Origin: Tamarix chinensis | Lineage: Eukaryota; Streptophyta; Magnoliopsida; Caryophyllales; Tamaricaceae | Direction of reading: 5' to 3' | Assembly (NCBI GenBank): GCA_030549775.1 | Contig: CM060171.1 | Span: forward strand, 146,588,859-146,652,858 | DNA: 64,000 nt | Shown here: piece by piece, positions 23,476 through 34,846 of the stretch | Position numbering within the stretch: position 1 is the first letter of the stretch | Layout: the number at the start of each line of letters is the position of its first letter | Notes under the pieces: generated by a model | Told to the model about the DNA's origin: nothing | Database searches by the model: none | What the model saw: the letters and a program-made list of their open reading frames with translations, nothing else | Position numbers and translations under genes: made by a program

Positions 23476-25365
23476 TTGGAATGTGAGAGGTATAAATGAT
23501 CCATCCAAACAAAGGGAGGTTTCTGGATGGATCAAAAAAGGTAAGTGCTCCCCGGTAGGTTTATTGGAGACTAGGATTAAAGCCAATAAGGATGATAATA
23601 TTAAAGTTGGTTTACTGAAAAATTGGATGTGGTGCAATAATTATCAAAATCATCATAATGGGAGAGTGTGGGTGCTCTGGGATCCTTTGGTTTGGTCTGT
23701 CACACACATTTCTTCCTATGCCCAGGGTATATTATGTGATGTTAAGTCTCTTGATGGGCAGGTGCAGTTTATGGTGGGCTTTATTTATGCATTCAATACT
23801 GCTTCAGGTAGGTAGAGTTTATGGCATTGGCTAGCACAGAATTGCAAATCTTCTCAGGCTTTGATTTTAATGGGGGATTTTAACATAATCCTTCATCATT
23901 AAGAGAAACAGGGAGGGGACACCCCTTCTACTCAAGATATGCTTGAATTTTCTCAGTGTATTAATCTTCTGGGATTGAGGGACTTGAAGGCATATGGCTG
24001 TTTCTTTACTTGGCTGAATAAAAGGAGTAGAGTTGATGCTATTGCTTGTAAACTTGATAGGGTAATGGTGAATGTGCATTGGCTTAATCTGTTCACTAAC
24101 TCATCTGCTACTTTTCATCCTCCTATGTTATCAGACCATTGCATTGTCCATGTTAATACATGTTTCTAGTCTAATAGAAAGAAACCTTTCAGATTTAACA
24201 ACTTTTGGGCTAATGATCCTTAGTTTTTGGGCATTATCAAAGCACACTGGACAGGTCATTCAAGAGGTAATCCTCTGCTGCATATTTTTAAAACTCTTCA
24301 AAAGCTTAAACTAGTTTTGAAAGATTTTAACAAGATCACCTATGGTTCCCTAAAATATAAACTAGATATAGCAAGAAAGTCTTTAGCAGAGATTCAACAT
24401 AAGGTGCTGGTGGATATTAAAGATATAACTCTTATAACTACACTACATGAGTGTGAAGACCATTTCAACAAAATATCCAGAAGCTATGAATGCTTTCTTA
24501 AACAGAAATCCAAAATTCACTGGTTGAATGTGGGAGATTCTAATCACAAATATTTCTTTGCTCAAATGAAGGGGAACCAAAATTTGAATTCTATTCAACA
24601 AATTGGACTGCAACTTGGGATTTTCACCTCTGATTCTGCTTGTATTACAGATGCTTTCCTTACATTTTACACATGTTTGCTTGGTTCTAAAGGCAATAGC
24701 ACATTATTAGTCAGCACTGCAGTTATATCTCAGGGTCCTATTCTTTTGGAATCTCACAAATATCAACTCCTCTCTCCTATTTCTTCTCAAGAGGTAAATG
24801 ATGCTATTTTTGCTATTGGAGACTATAAAGCTCTTGGTATTGATGGTTATTCTGCTGCTTTCTTTAAGAAATCATGGGATATTATTGGGAATGATATCAT
24901 ATATGCAGTCTATAATTTTTTCACCTATGGCCATTTTCCCCCTCAACTTAATATCACTTCTCTCACCCTTATACCTAAAACAAGTAATGCTACCAAGGTA
25001 AGTGATTTTCGACCTATTGCTTGTTGGTGTTTTATATAAGATCATCTCCAAAGTCTTAACTACCAGATTATAATATTTAATGCCTTATCTCATCAATCAA
25101 GCTCAATCTGGTTTTATCAAGGGAAGGCATACCGGTGAGAATGTTTTGCTAACTCTTGAATTGGTTAGGAGATATTCTCAAAAGCATATTTCCCCTATTT
25201 GTATGATTAAAGTTGATATTAAGAAGGCCTATGGTTTAGTTCATTGGGGGTTTTTTGCAGCAAGTCCTTCCTGCATATGGTTTTCCTCTTCAGGTTGTTA
25301 GATGGATTATGGCTTGTGTAACTACTGTTTCCTATTCTCTTTATCTAAATGGTGAACTGACTAAA
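23465..25365 (+). pseudogene. LINE ORF2, first part: endonuclease and start of reverse transcriptase
   Basis: ORF2 nicks the target and copies the RNA. From ATG 23465 an exonuclease-endonuclease-phosphatase domain is recognisable: ASWNVRGI, the catalytic glutamate in LLETRI, GDFN in LILMGDFNII and SDH in LSDHCIV. It is followed by the linker (WLNVGDSNHKYFF) and the reverse transcriptase start (FRPIAC, SGFIKGRH, VDIKKAY with the first catalytic Asp). Lesions seen: stops at 23813-23815, about 23900, 24167-24169 and about 24222, a frameshift near 25025, a stop near 25070 and a frameshift at a T run near 25250. At 25365 the frame is interrupted by the solo LTR and resumes at 33340. Confidence 0.88.
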
Positions 25366-26029
25366 CGTAACACCCCTAAAATTCACTACTAAATTTTTTT
25401 CGTTTTATTAAAATAATTAGCGGAAGCGAAATAACAAAACTATGAATTCTGGGAACATTACCATCACGCTTAGTACCAGATCAGTTTAATCCTACCATTC
25501 CAATACCAGTTGCTAAGACTAAAAGAGAAAAGTACGACTTACGAGAAACTCAAACATATTTAAATTAGAGTAGCGTGCACAACACTTAACAATCATAAAA
25601 ATCCACCCGTGGTGGTTATAAATCAACAAATACACTAAAATCATAAATTTTAAAGGAGAAAGAGTACACTCTCAGGATATTCCAGATAGTACCTTACACT
25701 CTTTCCCGAGAGCCCACTTGAATAGCACTTGAAAAGGACTTGCAAGGGACACTACCCATTGAATAGGGGGTCCCCACAAATGGAACCCTTCAGTACTACG
25801 ATACTGAGTTACCCTTTAAAACACACCTAACAGCAGGCCTGCAATGCAACACATGATACTACATACATACATAATGAAAGGTAAATACTTAATATCCACA
25901 TTTATACATCCATATACTTAACAAATCAATCAGATATTAATAGGCCATAGAGAACAATCGATACTTCTGGGCCTTAAGCCCTTAGTCCATTATTATCAAT
26001 CATATCGAATTATAAATATTCGTGTGAGT

Positions 26030-26350
26030 GCGGGAACCCACTATTATAGCTGGTGGATCAGAATACATATATGGCCGAACGCTTCTGACCACTATTATTG
26101 CTGGTGGATCGGTCTCTAGGGCAGAACGCTCCTGGCCACTATTATTCGCTGGTGGATCAGTCTGGCCTTGACTCACAGGGTATTCCAATATAAGTGATTA
26201 GTATTTTTCCATAATTTATTCACAACCAAATCAAATTTATTGAGCTCGGGACCCCCACTATTGTAGCCGGTGGACCGAAATACATATATACATCAACCAG
26301 GGTAACACACACCTGGGCCACTATTATATCCGGTGGATCGGTACTTATAA
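26030..26350. repeat. LTR-internal minisatellite, CACTATTAT..GGTGGATC units
   Basis: About five units of roughly 50 bp contain CCACTATTATTGCTGGTGGA and a GAACGCTC block. The same array, with different unit number, is found at 55280-55710 and inverted at 61000-61300. Confidence 0.8.
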
Positions 26351-27275
26351 TATAATTCAACTAGGCCTGGCTCATTAACCTTCCATTTTTATGATTAGTG
26401 TTTTCCCTTTTTAATTAGCACAACAATTCCATTTATTTGCCTCGATAGGGAGATCAATATCCCCAGACACAAAGGTACATCGGTTGCACTGGTGCATATG
26501 AGCTACTTAGTACCCTTCAACTATCAACCTAGGGATGCAAAAGTACCCTAGTCGTACTGGTGCATAAAGATAATTCAGTACCTTATCGACAAGGACACCT
26601 AATCTATAAGTATGCATACCCCCTAAATAGGTCTGTAGAGCTAGATAAAGTAAGATATAGGGCCTGGTTGGGGCACAAAGGCACACCAGCAAATACCAAA
26701 ATAACTGTGGGCTAAACTACATCTTTAGGGTAGCGACTCCTAAAGAGCCACCATTCTCGATCTCGAGGTCTTTCACTTTAAGTATTAGTGTCTTAATTAA
26801 GGTGATTACAAAACACAACAATCAGATACTTATTCACTTTCAATTGTTCTAATATCGTTAGATATTTCTTATTCAAATGATTATCCAAAGTAGCACAGAG
26901 GAATCATTAAGGCCATCATAATATCATCTAATTCCAAATTAGGATTTGTTATCGTGATACTTACTAATTATCAAATATTCTTACCTTCCTATTCAGCGTT
27001 ATTTGAGTTATATCACAAAATTCCACAATTACAACGACATGTTAGATACAAATTACTCATTTACCCCTTATATAATTGCTAGGTCATCCCTTCCTTACTT
27101 GACAAATTACCATATTACCCTCCTTATTGCATAATTACCAAATTACCCCTTACTCGATTTAGGTTACCAAGTTATCTCCCATACTATTAGGTCACTAATC
27201 CCCCTTCATAATTGTTACACTTAACATATTTTCCATTTGGTTGGTTAGATTACTAATTTTCCCTTTTCCTTTATT

Positions 27276-30200
27276 ATAATTATAATACCCAGTATTAATA
27301 CATCCTTAATTTAGATATGCAAGACTTAAAATTTGATTAGTAGGTAAATTAAATCATAGGATTCTTTTTAAACAATCGTCTTGTCATTTCGAGTGTGTCT
27401 ATAGTTATTAAATTATGAAAATAACCCGGATTAATGTGTATATGAGTAGAGAAAGATAAACGTTGATGCCGGTAATAATAATGATAATAAAAAGAGAGTA
27501 AATACTAAATAGTAATTAAAATAGAAGGGATGGTAATAATAATAAATTTATTACTAATAACACTCTTAAAAATAATATCGATAACAATAATAGTAAGAAT
27601 AATAATGTTAGAAATAATTACAAAAATAAAAGAGGGGAAGTGATAACATAAATAATAATAACATTGATCATGATAATAATAGTGACATTTTTGGTGAAAA
27701 TAAAACCTTGTTTAAGTAGGATTCTTTTCCTTAACACCCATACACTTGAAAGCCTACAACTTTGGGATACTTTTGCTAACTAATTCCTAACCAAATCCCC
27801 ATATTTTTTTCCCGCTTTATCCCCAGCCAAAACCCCCCAACCTATCGAGCAAACCCCCTTCCCTATGCAGCCTATCTCTTCGTTTTCTTCTCTCCATGCA
27901 TGCGCCCCTTTTTGTCCAGCAACCACCCCTCATTACAGCCTTCCCTCTTTCTCAAACACATTCCATCATCTCCCTACAACACATCCTCCCTCATGCCACC
28001 CCATCCCTACATGTTGCAGCCACTAACCCAACCCATCCTCCCTCACGTCACTTAGCCACCCTAGCCCTGCATGTCGCAGCCACCAACCCAACCCATCCTC
28101 CCTCATGTCACTCAGCCACCTGCATCCCCAAACCCCTGGAAACCCCAACCCCTTCCACCAAGTTGTAGCCATCATCTCCCCCTCCCCTCAACTTGCACCC
28201 CTAATCTACTTTCTAGCCATCTATCCACCCATTTTCCTCCCTTTCCCATGCCACAACCTGCCCTTTCAGGCCCCTTTCCCATCTAACCTATTTTGACACC
28301 CTCAACCCCAAAAACCCACCTACAGCACCCTTCCCCACTCACCCTTGCAGCAACCCACTCCTTCCTCTTCTTTCCCTTTTTTCCTTAAGTCTCAACCTAC
28401 AACAAAGGTCCTCCTTCCCTCTCCCTTTAAGTCCTCTATTTCTCCCCCTTAATTCCAGCATTGAAACCTTTGTTTGCAGCCTCAAACTCTCCCTTTCCTT
28501 CACCAAAACCTTTCCCAAAAATACCTAACTCTTCCCTTGTGTTTCACCTTTCCAAGCAGCAACTATTTTTCCGACGTAAGTGTTCTATCTTTCGGTGGGC
28601 TTGGTGAGTAGGAATTCCATGCACTGGCCGCCTTGGTTAACTCCCTAATCATATTTTGGGTATTAGTTCACATAGGTTGTCATTTTATTATTTTAATTAG
28701 CATAGATACTAATGCTTGTAGTTGTGGATGGTGTTATTTATTTCTAGGTAATCTCAACCCCGCTTAAGGTATTTTTGGAAGAAGCTCTTCGTGGTGTTAT
28801 TATTTTCATAGCTCAAAGGTAAATCTAACAAATCCGCGGATGGTAGAATTTTATGTGAGAATGATAGGTTAGTTTTCTAAGATAAAAACCATGCTAGGTT
28901 GAGGGTATCAAATGACTTGTATTTTGTGGGAAATGGAAGCATGTTGTAGTTCGTTTCTATGTGAATATTATGACGTGTAAATCAATATATGTTACCATGC
29001 AAATTTTTATATGCCTAAGTATTGTTCTAAAATTTGAAGAGTGTATGCTTATGACAACAAATATGGATTTATGCTAAGAAAAGGAAATGAGTATGTTTAG
29101 GGTACTAATATATGTTACCATGCTAATATTTGTATACTTAGGTAGTATTCTAAAAATTGAAAGTGTATGCTTATGACAACATATATGGATTTACACTAAA
29201 AGAGAAATGTGAATGTTTAGGATTAGAGTCCAACCAAAAATTTGTCATGTTTAATGGTAAGACCCATAAATGGATTAAATATTTCCCTTGGATAATTTAG
29301 ACAATTTTGGACGTATAGCATGTTAACTTAGAGTATAAATATGTTTAAATGGTGATTATTACATGTTGCATATTCTAGGGGTAAAAATGTAAATTTTATA
29401 TACCATGATTCGTATTTGGAAGTTATTTGTGAAAATTTCATGAATTTATGAGATACTAGAAATTCATGCTAGGAGTGTATACGTGTACTATGTATGGTGA
29501 ATGTTTAGGGATAATATTGTCTTTTGTTATACCAAAGAAATTATTGTATGTTAAAGTATTAGTAGCTATTTTATGTTAGCATTTTCATGACAAGTATCCT
29601 AAAGAGGCAAACTTGATAATAGAGTGAAGGAAGATGCGGTAGTTATAGGTTGAAGGGTATTTTGGTCATTAAGGCAAAAAGGTGTTTCAAAGCGAATAAT
29701 TGGACTAGTTGCATTAAGTGTTGGACTCCAAATAATTTTGGAAAAAATTGGACAATTGGGTTGAACAACTAAATCGAATAATTATTTGGGCTATGGCATG
29801 ATACCTAACCCTAGGTCGTGTTGGCTTGGAATGGTTGTGACCCTCGTGGTCTTTTGGATTTGTCATTGGTTGTTTGATTGATGGCTAAGTCGAATATTAT
29901 GAACCTTGCTATTCTAAAAATAATAACTTGGAATTTCATAAGACACTAATTACTTAAAGAGGAAGAATTGAGTTGGAAAGGAATCTCGTGCCTTGGACAT
30001 GGCCGCCAAGTGCATAGTTTGGGCCTTCGGGTCAAGGGGCTCACTTTTGCTCTATAGGTATTCCATACACCCTATAGGGGGTACGCGTACTTAAGGACTT
30101 GAGTTCTGAGGTTCAATATGGATGACTGATATGTCATGTGGCTTCCTTGGCGAGCTTTGCCCTAGAATTGAGTGAATTATTTGGTACCACATCCTTGACG

Positions 30201-31066
30201 ATCATTGTCATGGATATGAGATTGTATTCCACTCGAGAATTGAGATATAAATGATATAGCCAAATTAGACACCCACTATAATACTTCAGTTATAATTTGA
30301 TTAGGCATGACTTGACCTTGGTTAGATTGTTTGGAATGTCACTACTTCACCCTATTATGCTATAAAGTATGGTCATTGGTAAGTTAAAATGGTTGTGAGA
30401 TTATAAGCATGTCTTCAATGCCCTTGCTAGGGATTTTGATGTAACTAGTATCATTAATTGTAATGTGGATTTGTGTCATAAACTCATGCTTGCATGTGAT
30501 CATATGTTTTATTTGACTGCCTTACTTTTATGATGATTATATATGTGGGTATGCTACCTCTCCAGAAGCGTTGTGCTTTACTCGGTACAAAGAAGTCATA
30601 CTGATGCTATCACTTTTCAGAGGAGTTCATCTGTGGCATGCAATAGTTGAAGAATTTTGAAGAGCATCACCCCGACAAATAGTTATAATAAGGGAGTGAG
30701 TGGACCCTATCCCTATCCCCCTTTTCCTTGTAACTTTGGTGGACTGGATGAGTGTAAGGCAAACCATTGTTGCACCTTCGTGTGCTCTTTTGTTATTTTC
30801 TGAAAATGGTTAGCTACTTAATTATCTAAACGGTCCTTTGTTATGGATAATCTTTCTTTTGTAAAACCCTCGATTATGTATTGTAATTCTATTGTTTTTT
30901 TTGTTGGTTTGACTTGTTTTAAGCCTTAGCACTTGACGTAAGGATGGTGAGGAGATCAGACTTATGTTAAGTGTGGCGGTAACACTGACCGTTTTTTAAT
31001 TTCTACTTCCGCAAAGCAAAATTTAAATGAAACTTTGAAGTCTTGATTTTGGGGTGTTACAATAAT
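27276..31066 (+). mobile_element. Solo LTR (27281-31061) nested inside the LTR at 25366-33334; target duplication ATAAT
   Basis: The ends are TATAATACCC and GGGGTGTTACA. They are flanked by ATAAT at 27276-27280 and 31062-31066, a perfect 5 bp duplication. The host LTR sequence (TTAGATTACTAATTTTCCC before, TTCCCTTTAGTTGGTC after) is continuous in the related copy at 56600-56700. The plus orientation follows from the pyrimidine-rich leader at 27780-28560. The length is 3781 bp and no protein domain is present. It is a diverged relative of its host LTR. Confidence 0.83.
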
Positions 31067-31069
31067 TAA

Positions 31070-31450
31070 AAAATTTCCCTTTAGTTGGTCAAATTACCAA
31101 ATTACTCTTCTTTATTATCCTAATTACCAAATTACCCCCTTTAGTTGGTTAAATTACCAAATTACCATTCTCTATTATCATAATTACCAAACTACCCTTC
31201 TCCATCATTCGTATTACCCTTTAGTCAGTTAAATTACCAAATTGTCTTTCTCTATGATCATAATTTACCAAACAACCCTTCTCCATTATCAAAATTACCA
31301 AATTACCCTTTAGTTGGCTAAATTACCAAATTGCCCTTCTTTATTATCATAATTACCAAATTACTCTTTAGTTGGTTAACTTACCAATTTACCCTTCTCC
31401 ATTTTTAAAATTACCAAATTGCCCTTCTCCATTATTATAATTACCAAGTT
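31070..31450. repeat. A/T-rich repeat field, TTACCAAATTACCCTT units
   Basis: Many variants of AATTACCAAATTACCCTTCT occur here, interrupted by TTTAGTTGG. It is the same internal repeat as at 56600-57060. The field was split when the nested LTR inserted at 27281. Confidence 0.8.
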
Positions 31451-31789
31451 TAAGTGGGATTTAACGATTACCTTAATTCCTACAAAAACAAACCTTACCG
31501 ATATTTCGGTTAAAGGTTCAAGCTTTGATTAGCAAAACCAATACCTAAAAATAATATAAATATTTATCACATTAGAAATAAGAAAACAAAATGCATAAGA
31601 CTTTAAAATATTTACTTAATGAAATAATTAACTTAAATATTATTATACCTTAAATTTTTTAACAAAAATGGGCCAGGAAATGGAGCAGCTCATACTGCAT
31701 GGCAACTCATCCTGCTCATGCCTTATGAGCTGCATGTAAAACAATAGGGTAGGGGCTCAAAAATGACATAAGGAGAAGAAGAGAAAATC

Positions 31790-33010
31790 AATTTCGGGTT
31801 AGGATTTTTAGGCTAAGAAAAAAGGTAGATGGGGGGAGGATTTGGGGCAAGGGAAGGGTGTAGAAGTGGAGAGGGAGTGTAGGTGGTTGTCGGGGATGGG
31901 TTGATGGTGGCCAAGGGCGGCGGCGGCGGCAGCGAGGCCACAAAGGTGGCTGCTGAGATGGGTCGAGATGGAGGGGCAGAGGAGGAAGGAAAAGGGAGAG
32001 GGAAAATGAAGTCTTGCAGGTAGTGGTTTCGGCCAAAGGAGGTTTGGGGGTGGTAGAGGGGGGTTGCAGGGATTGATTTGGTGGCTCAAGTGGTGGAAGA
32101 GGCGGCATAATAGTGACGAGATAAGGCGGTGTAGGGCGGTTGCTGAGAAGGGAGGGAAATAAGAGAAAAAAAGAAGAGGGGAGGAAGAAGGAGGTTGCGG
32201 GGTGGCTTGAGGGGTGCTGTGATGGTTCAGGGGTGAGGTAGAGGGTGCTAGGGGTGGTGTAGTTGGCTGATGCGGCGGCAGCAATGGCGGAGCGGGGCGA
32301 CAAAGCAAAAATAGGGTGAGAGATGGAAGGAGAAGAAAGGAAGGAAAAGAAGGTCGGGGAAGGCATGGGAAGCTCGAAAATGGCAAAATGAGGCAGGGAG
32401 GGAAGAAGAAGAAGAATAGGGAGAGAAAGGAGGGGACATGGAGGCTCGGTAGGGCTGCGGCAGGGTGGTAGAGGCATGGGAATTGTAGGGAGAGGGAAGG
32501 GAAAGAAGGGGTATAGTAGGGCATGGGCGAGGGGAGAGAGAGATGGTGGGGCCAGGATGGGGCAGAGAAATGGCAGGAGAGAGAGAGAGAGATAGGGAGA
32601 CCAATAGGGGGAAAGGGTTGCAGGTAGGGTGGCCGAAGATGGCGGGGGTGGTCGGGTATGGCATTGGGGAAAGGAAGAAGAAGAAAGAAAGAGGAAAGGG
32701 GGGGGGCTATGTGCGGGCGTGCAGGTCGGCGAAGAGGAAGAGGGGTTGTGTCGGCCCGGTGGGGGGAGAAGGGGAAAGAAAACAAAGAAGGGAGGCAGGC
32801 TGGGCTCGCGCAAGAAAGGAAGAAAAGAAAAAGGGGTGGTCTGGGCCGACAATGCAGGAGAAGAAGAGGGGCGAGAAGAGTGGGCCTACAACCCAGGCAC
32901 CGAGGGGGGGAGGCAGGTTGGGGTACTGGCGGCCCAAGGGAATAAAAGGAAAAAGAAAGAAAGGAGAAAAAGAAGAAAAAGGAGAAGGAAAAAAAAGAAA
33001 AGAGAAAATG
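31790..33010. repeat. Purine-rich low-complexity tract (LTR leader, complement of C/T-rich)
   Basis: The plus strand is almost entirely G and A for 1.2 kb. It opens long ORFs on both strands (for example 31788-32852), with proline/serine/leucine or lysine/glycine/arginine repeats and no domain. The equivalent tract occurs in the related LTR at 57960-59040. I treat it as the untranslated leader of the LTR, not as coding. Confidence 0.8.
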
Positions 33011-33339
33011 GGATAATTAAAATAATTTAATTTATAAAATAATAAAATACAATATTTATGGGTAATAAATTTATTTAATAATTTAATTTAATATAATTAA
33101 ATATATGGGTTTAAAAAGGATAATTTTAGTAAAATAATGGTTTGAAAAATTATTCAAATAAAAATAGTATGATCAAATAACAAAATATTTATTTTAATTT
33201 ATTAAATTTTATATCCAATTTTATATACTGAAAAATCTATAAAATAATTAAATTAAATAGATTTAAAATCTAATTTAGTCCAAATAAAAGTTATTTATTA
33301 AATTATAGGCTTTTTGAAATTTCGGGGGATTACACTAAA

Positions 33340-34431
33340 CCTTTTAAAGCTCAGCGAGGTTTAAGATAAGAAGACCCCTTTCTCTTTATTTGTTTATATT
33401 GGTGGGAGAATATCTTACAAGATCTCTCAAGATTTTGTGGCATGACAAGGATTTTAATGGTCACCCTAAATGTAAAGATTTGAAGATTATTAACCTTGCT
33501 TTTGCAGATGATATGCTCCTCTTCTATAGGGGATATTTGAAATCAATCAATTATCTTATCAAGGTAATTCAAGACTTCTTTGATAGGTTTGACCTTCTTA
33601 TTCACCCTAAAAAAAGCAACATGTATTTTGGGGGTGTAGATGCTGCAACTAGATCTCACATCTTACACCACACAAATTTCTCTGAGGGTACTTTCCCCTT
33701 CTCATATTTAGGGGTGCCTCTTTCTTCTACAAGGCTCACAACTGCTCAATTACAAGGACTGGTACACAAAATAGCTAAGAAACTTACTGGGCGGCATTCC
33801 CTCCTCTTATCCTATGCTGGTAGAACACAACTTTTGAAGTATGTTATTTTTAGTTTCCAGCTCTACTGGTCTCAAGTATTTATTCTACCAAGGAAGTTGA
33901 TTCAACAAATTGAATGTATGTGTAGGCAGTTTCTATGGACTGGGAGAATAAATTCTTTAAGAAAAGCTTTAGTAGCTTGGAAGCAAGTTTGCTTACCTAA
34001 AAAGGAAGGAGGACTTGGAATTATAGATATTTATCAATGGAATAAAGTGGCTGTGGGAAAGTTGCTTTGGAACCTTTGCTGCAAGAAGGACACCCTTTGG
34101 GTCAAATGGGTTCATTCTATCTACCTAAGCTCTCAACCTTTGTGGTTATTTACCTCTATCCATAAATGATCTTGGCATCTCCAGCAAATCTTCAAGCTCA
34201 GAACTCACTTTTAGGCTTTCTTCTCTAATCCTTAAGTTATGGATAAAATTATAAAACAGGATGGATCTTATAGTATCAAGAAAATGTATGATCTCACTAG
34301 GCATCATGGGGAAAATTTTTGGTGGTGGCCTATTACTTGGTGTGGCTTGGCTGCCCCCAAACACCAATTTATTACCTAGCTTGCTATCCAAAACATGCTG
34401 ATGACCAAGGTGAGATTGGAATAGCTGAATC
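33340..34431 (+). pseudogene. LINE ORF2, second part: reverse transcriptase with intact FADD
   Basis: This continues directly from 25365. It encodes the reverse transcriptase palm and thumb: QRGLR followed by a TAA stop at the place of a glutamine, DPFSLYLF, the catalytic LAFADDMLLF near 33500, HPKKSNMYFGG, FPFSYLGVPL and the C-terminal IECMCRQFLWTG and KKEGGLGIIDI blocks. After the TGA at 34167-34169 the homology goes on with further stops (HHGENFWWWPITWCGL at about 34300). The frame then breaks at 34431, where the hAT element is inserted. The coding order and spacing are those of plant L1 ORF2. Confidence 0.88.
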
Positions 34432-34846
34432 CATAGTTTTGAAAACCGAACCGAACATCGAACTGGTCAGATTACTGGTTCACTGGTTTAGTGGTCGGAC
34501 TAGTGGTTCGAACTGGTTGAACCAGTGGTTCAACTGGTTCACTAAATTCAAGTCAAATCTATCCGTATTTGTTTAAAAATATAGTTTAAGTATTTAACAC
34601 TTAATATTATAAAATAACATAATTAAAGTCAATTAAAGTGATCATTACATGTTCATATAATATCATAAAATAACATAATTCCATAGTAAAATTCTCCTAC
34701 ATATCAAATATAATTACAAAATAACATAATCTAACATCAAGTCTCTTACATATTCATAAATAACTTAAAATAAAACACATTAGTTTAGAAGTTACAATTC
34801 AAGTAGATAAATTAAATGGTTCGATCAAAGAGCTACTCATCTCATC

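Larger units (their letters stand above)
25361..33339 (-). mobile_element. Solo LTR (25366-33334) inserted in the LINE, itself interrupted; target duplication CTAAA
   Basis: The left end is CGTAACACCCC (TG mutated to CG) and the right end GGGGGATTACA. Both are flanked by CTAAA at 25361-25365 and 33335-33339, a perfect 5 bp duplication. Read through, LINE ORF2 rejoins in frame as ELTK-PFKAQRGLR. Without the nested element the LTR is about 4.18 kb. The minus orientation follows from the purine tract (31790-33010), the complement of the pyrimidine-rich leader. There is no internal retroelement domain. The closest relative in the window is the LTR at 54612-59341. Confidence 0.87.

Noticed and set aside
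27896..28296. Proline/threonine/histidine-rich ORFs
   Set aside because: Pyrimidine-rich leader of the nested solo LTR, with overlapping frames open simultaneously and internal short tandem repeats.
31788..32852. Long ORFs of 354 and 325 codons in overlapping frames
   Set aside because: They lie in a purine-skewed tract that is also open in other frames and on the other strand. The products are proline/serine/leucine runs without a domain, and the tract recurs as an LTR leader at 57960-59040.
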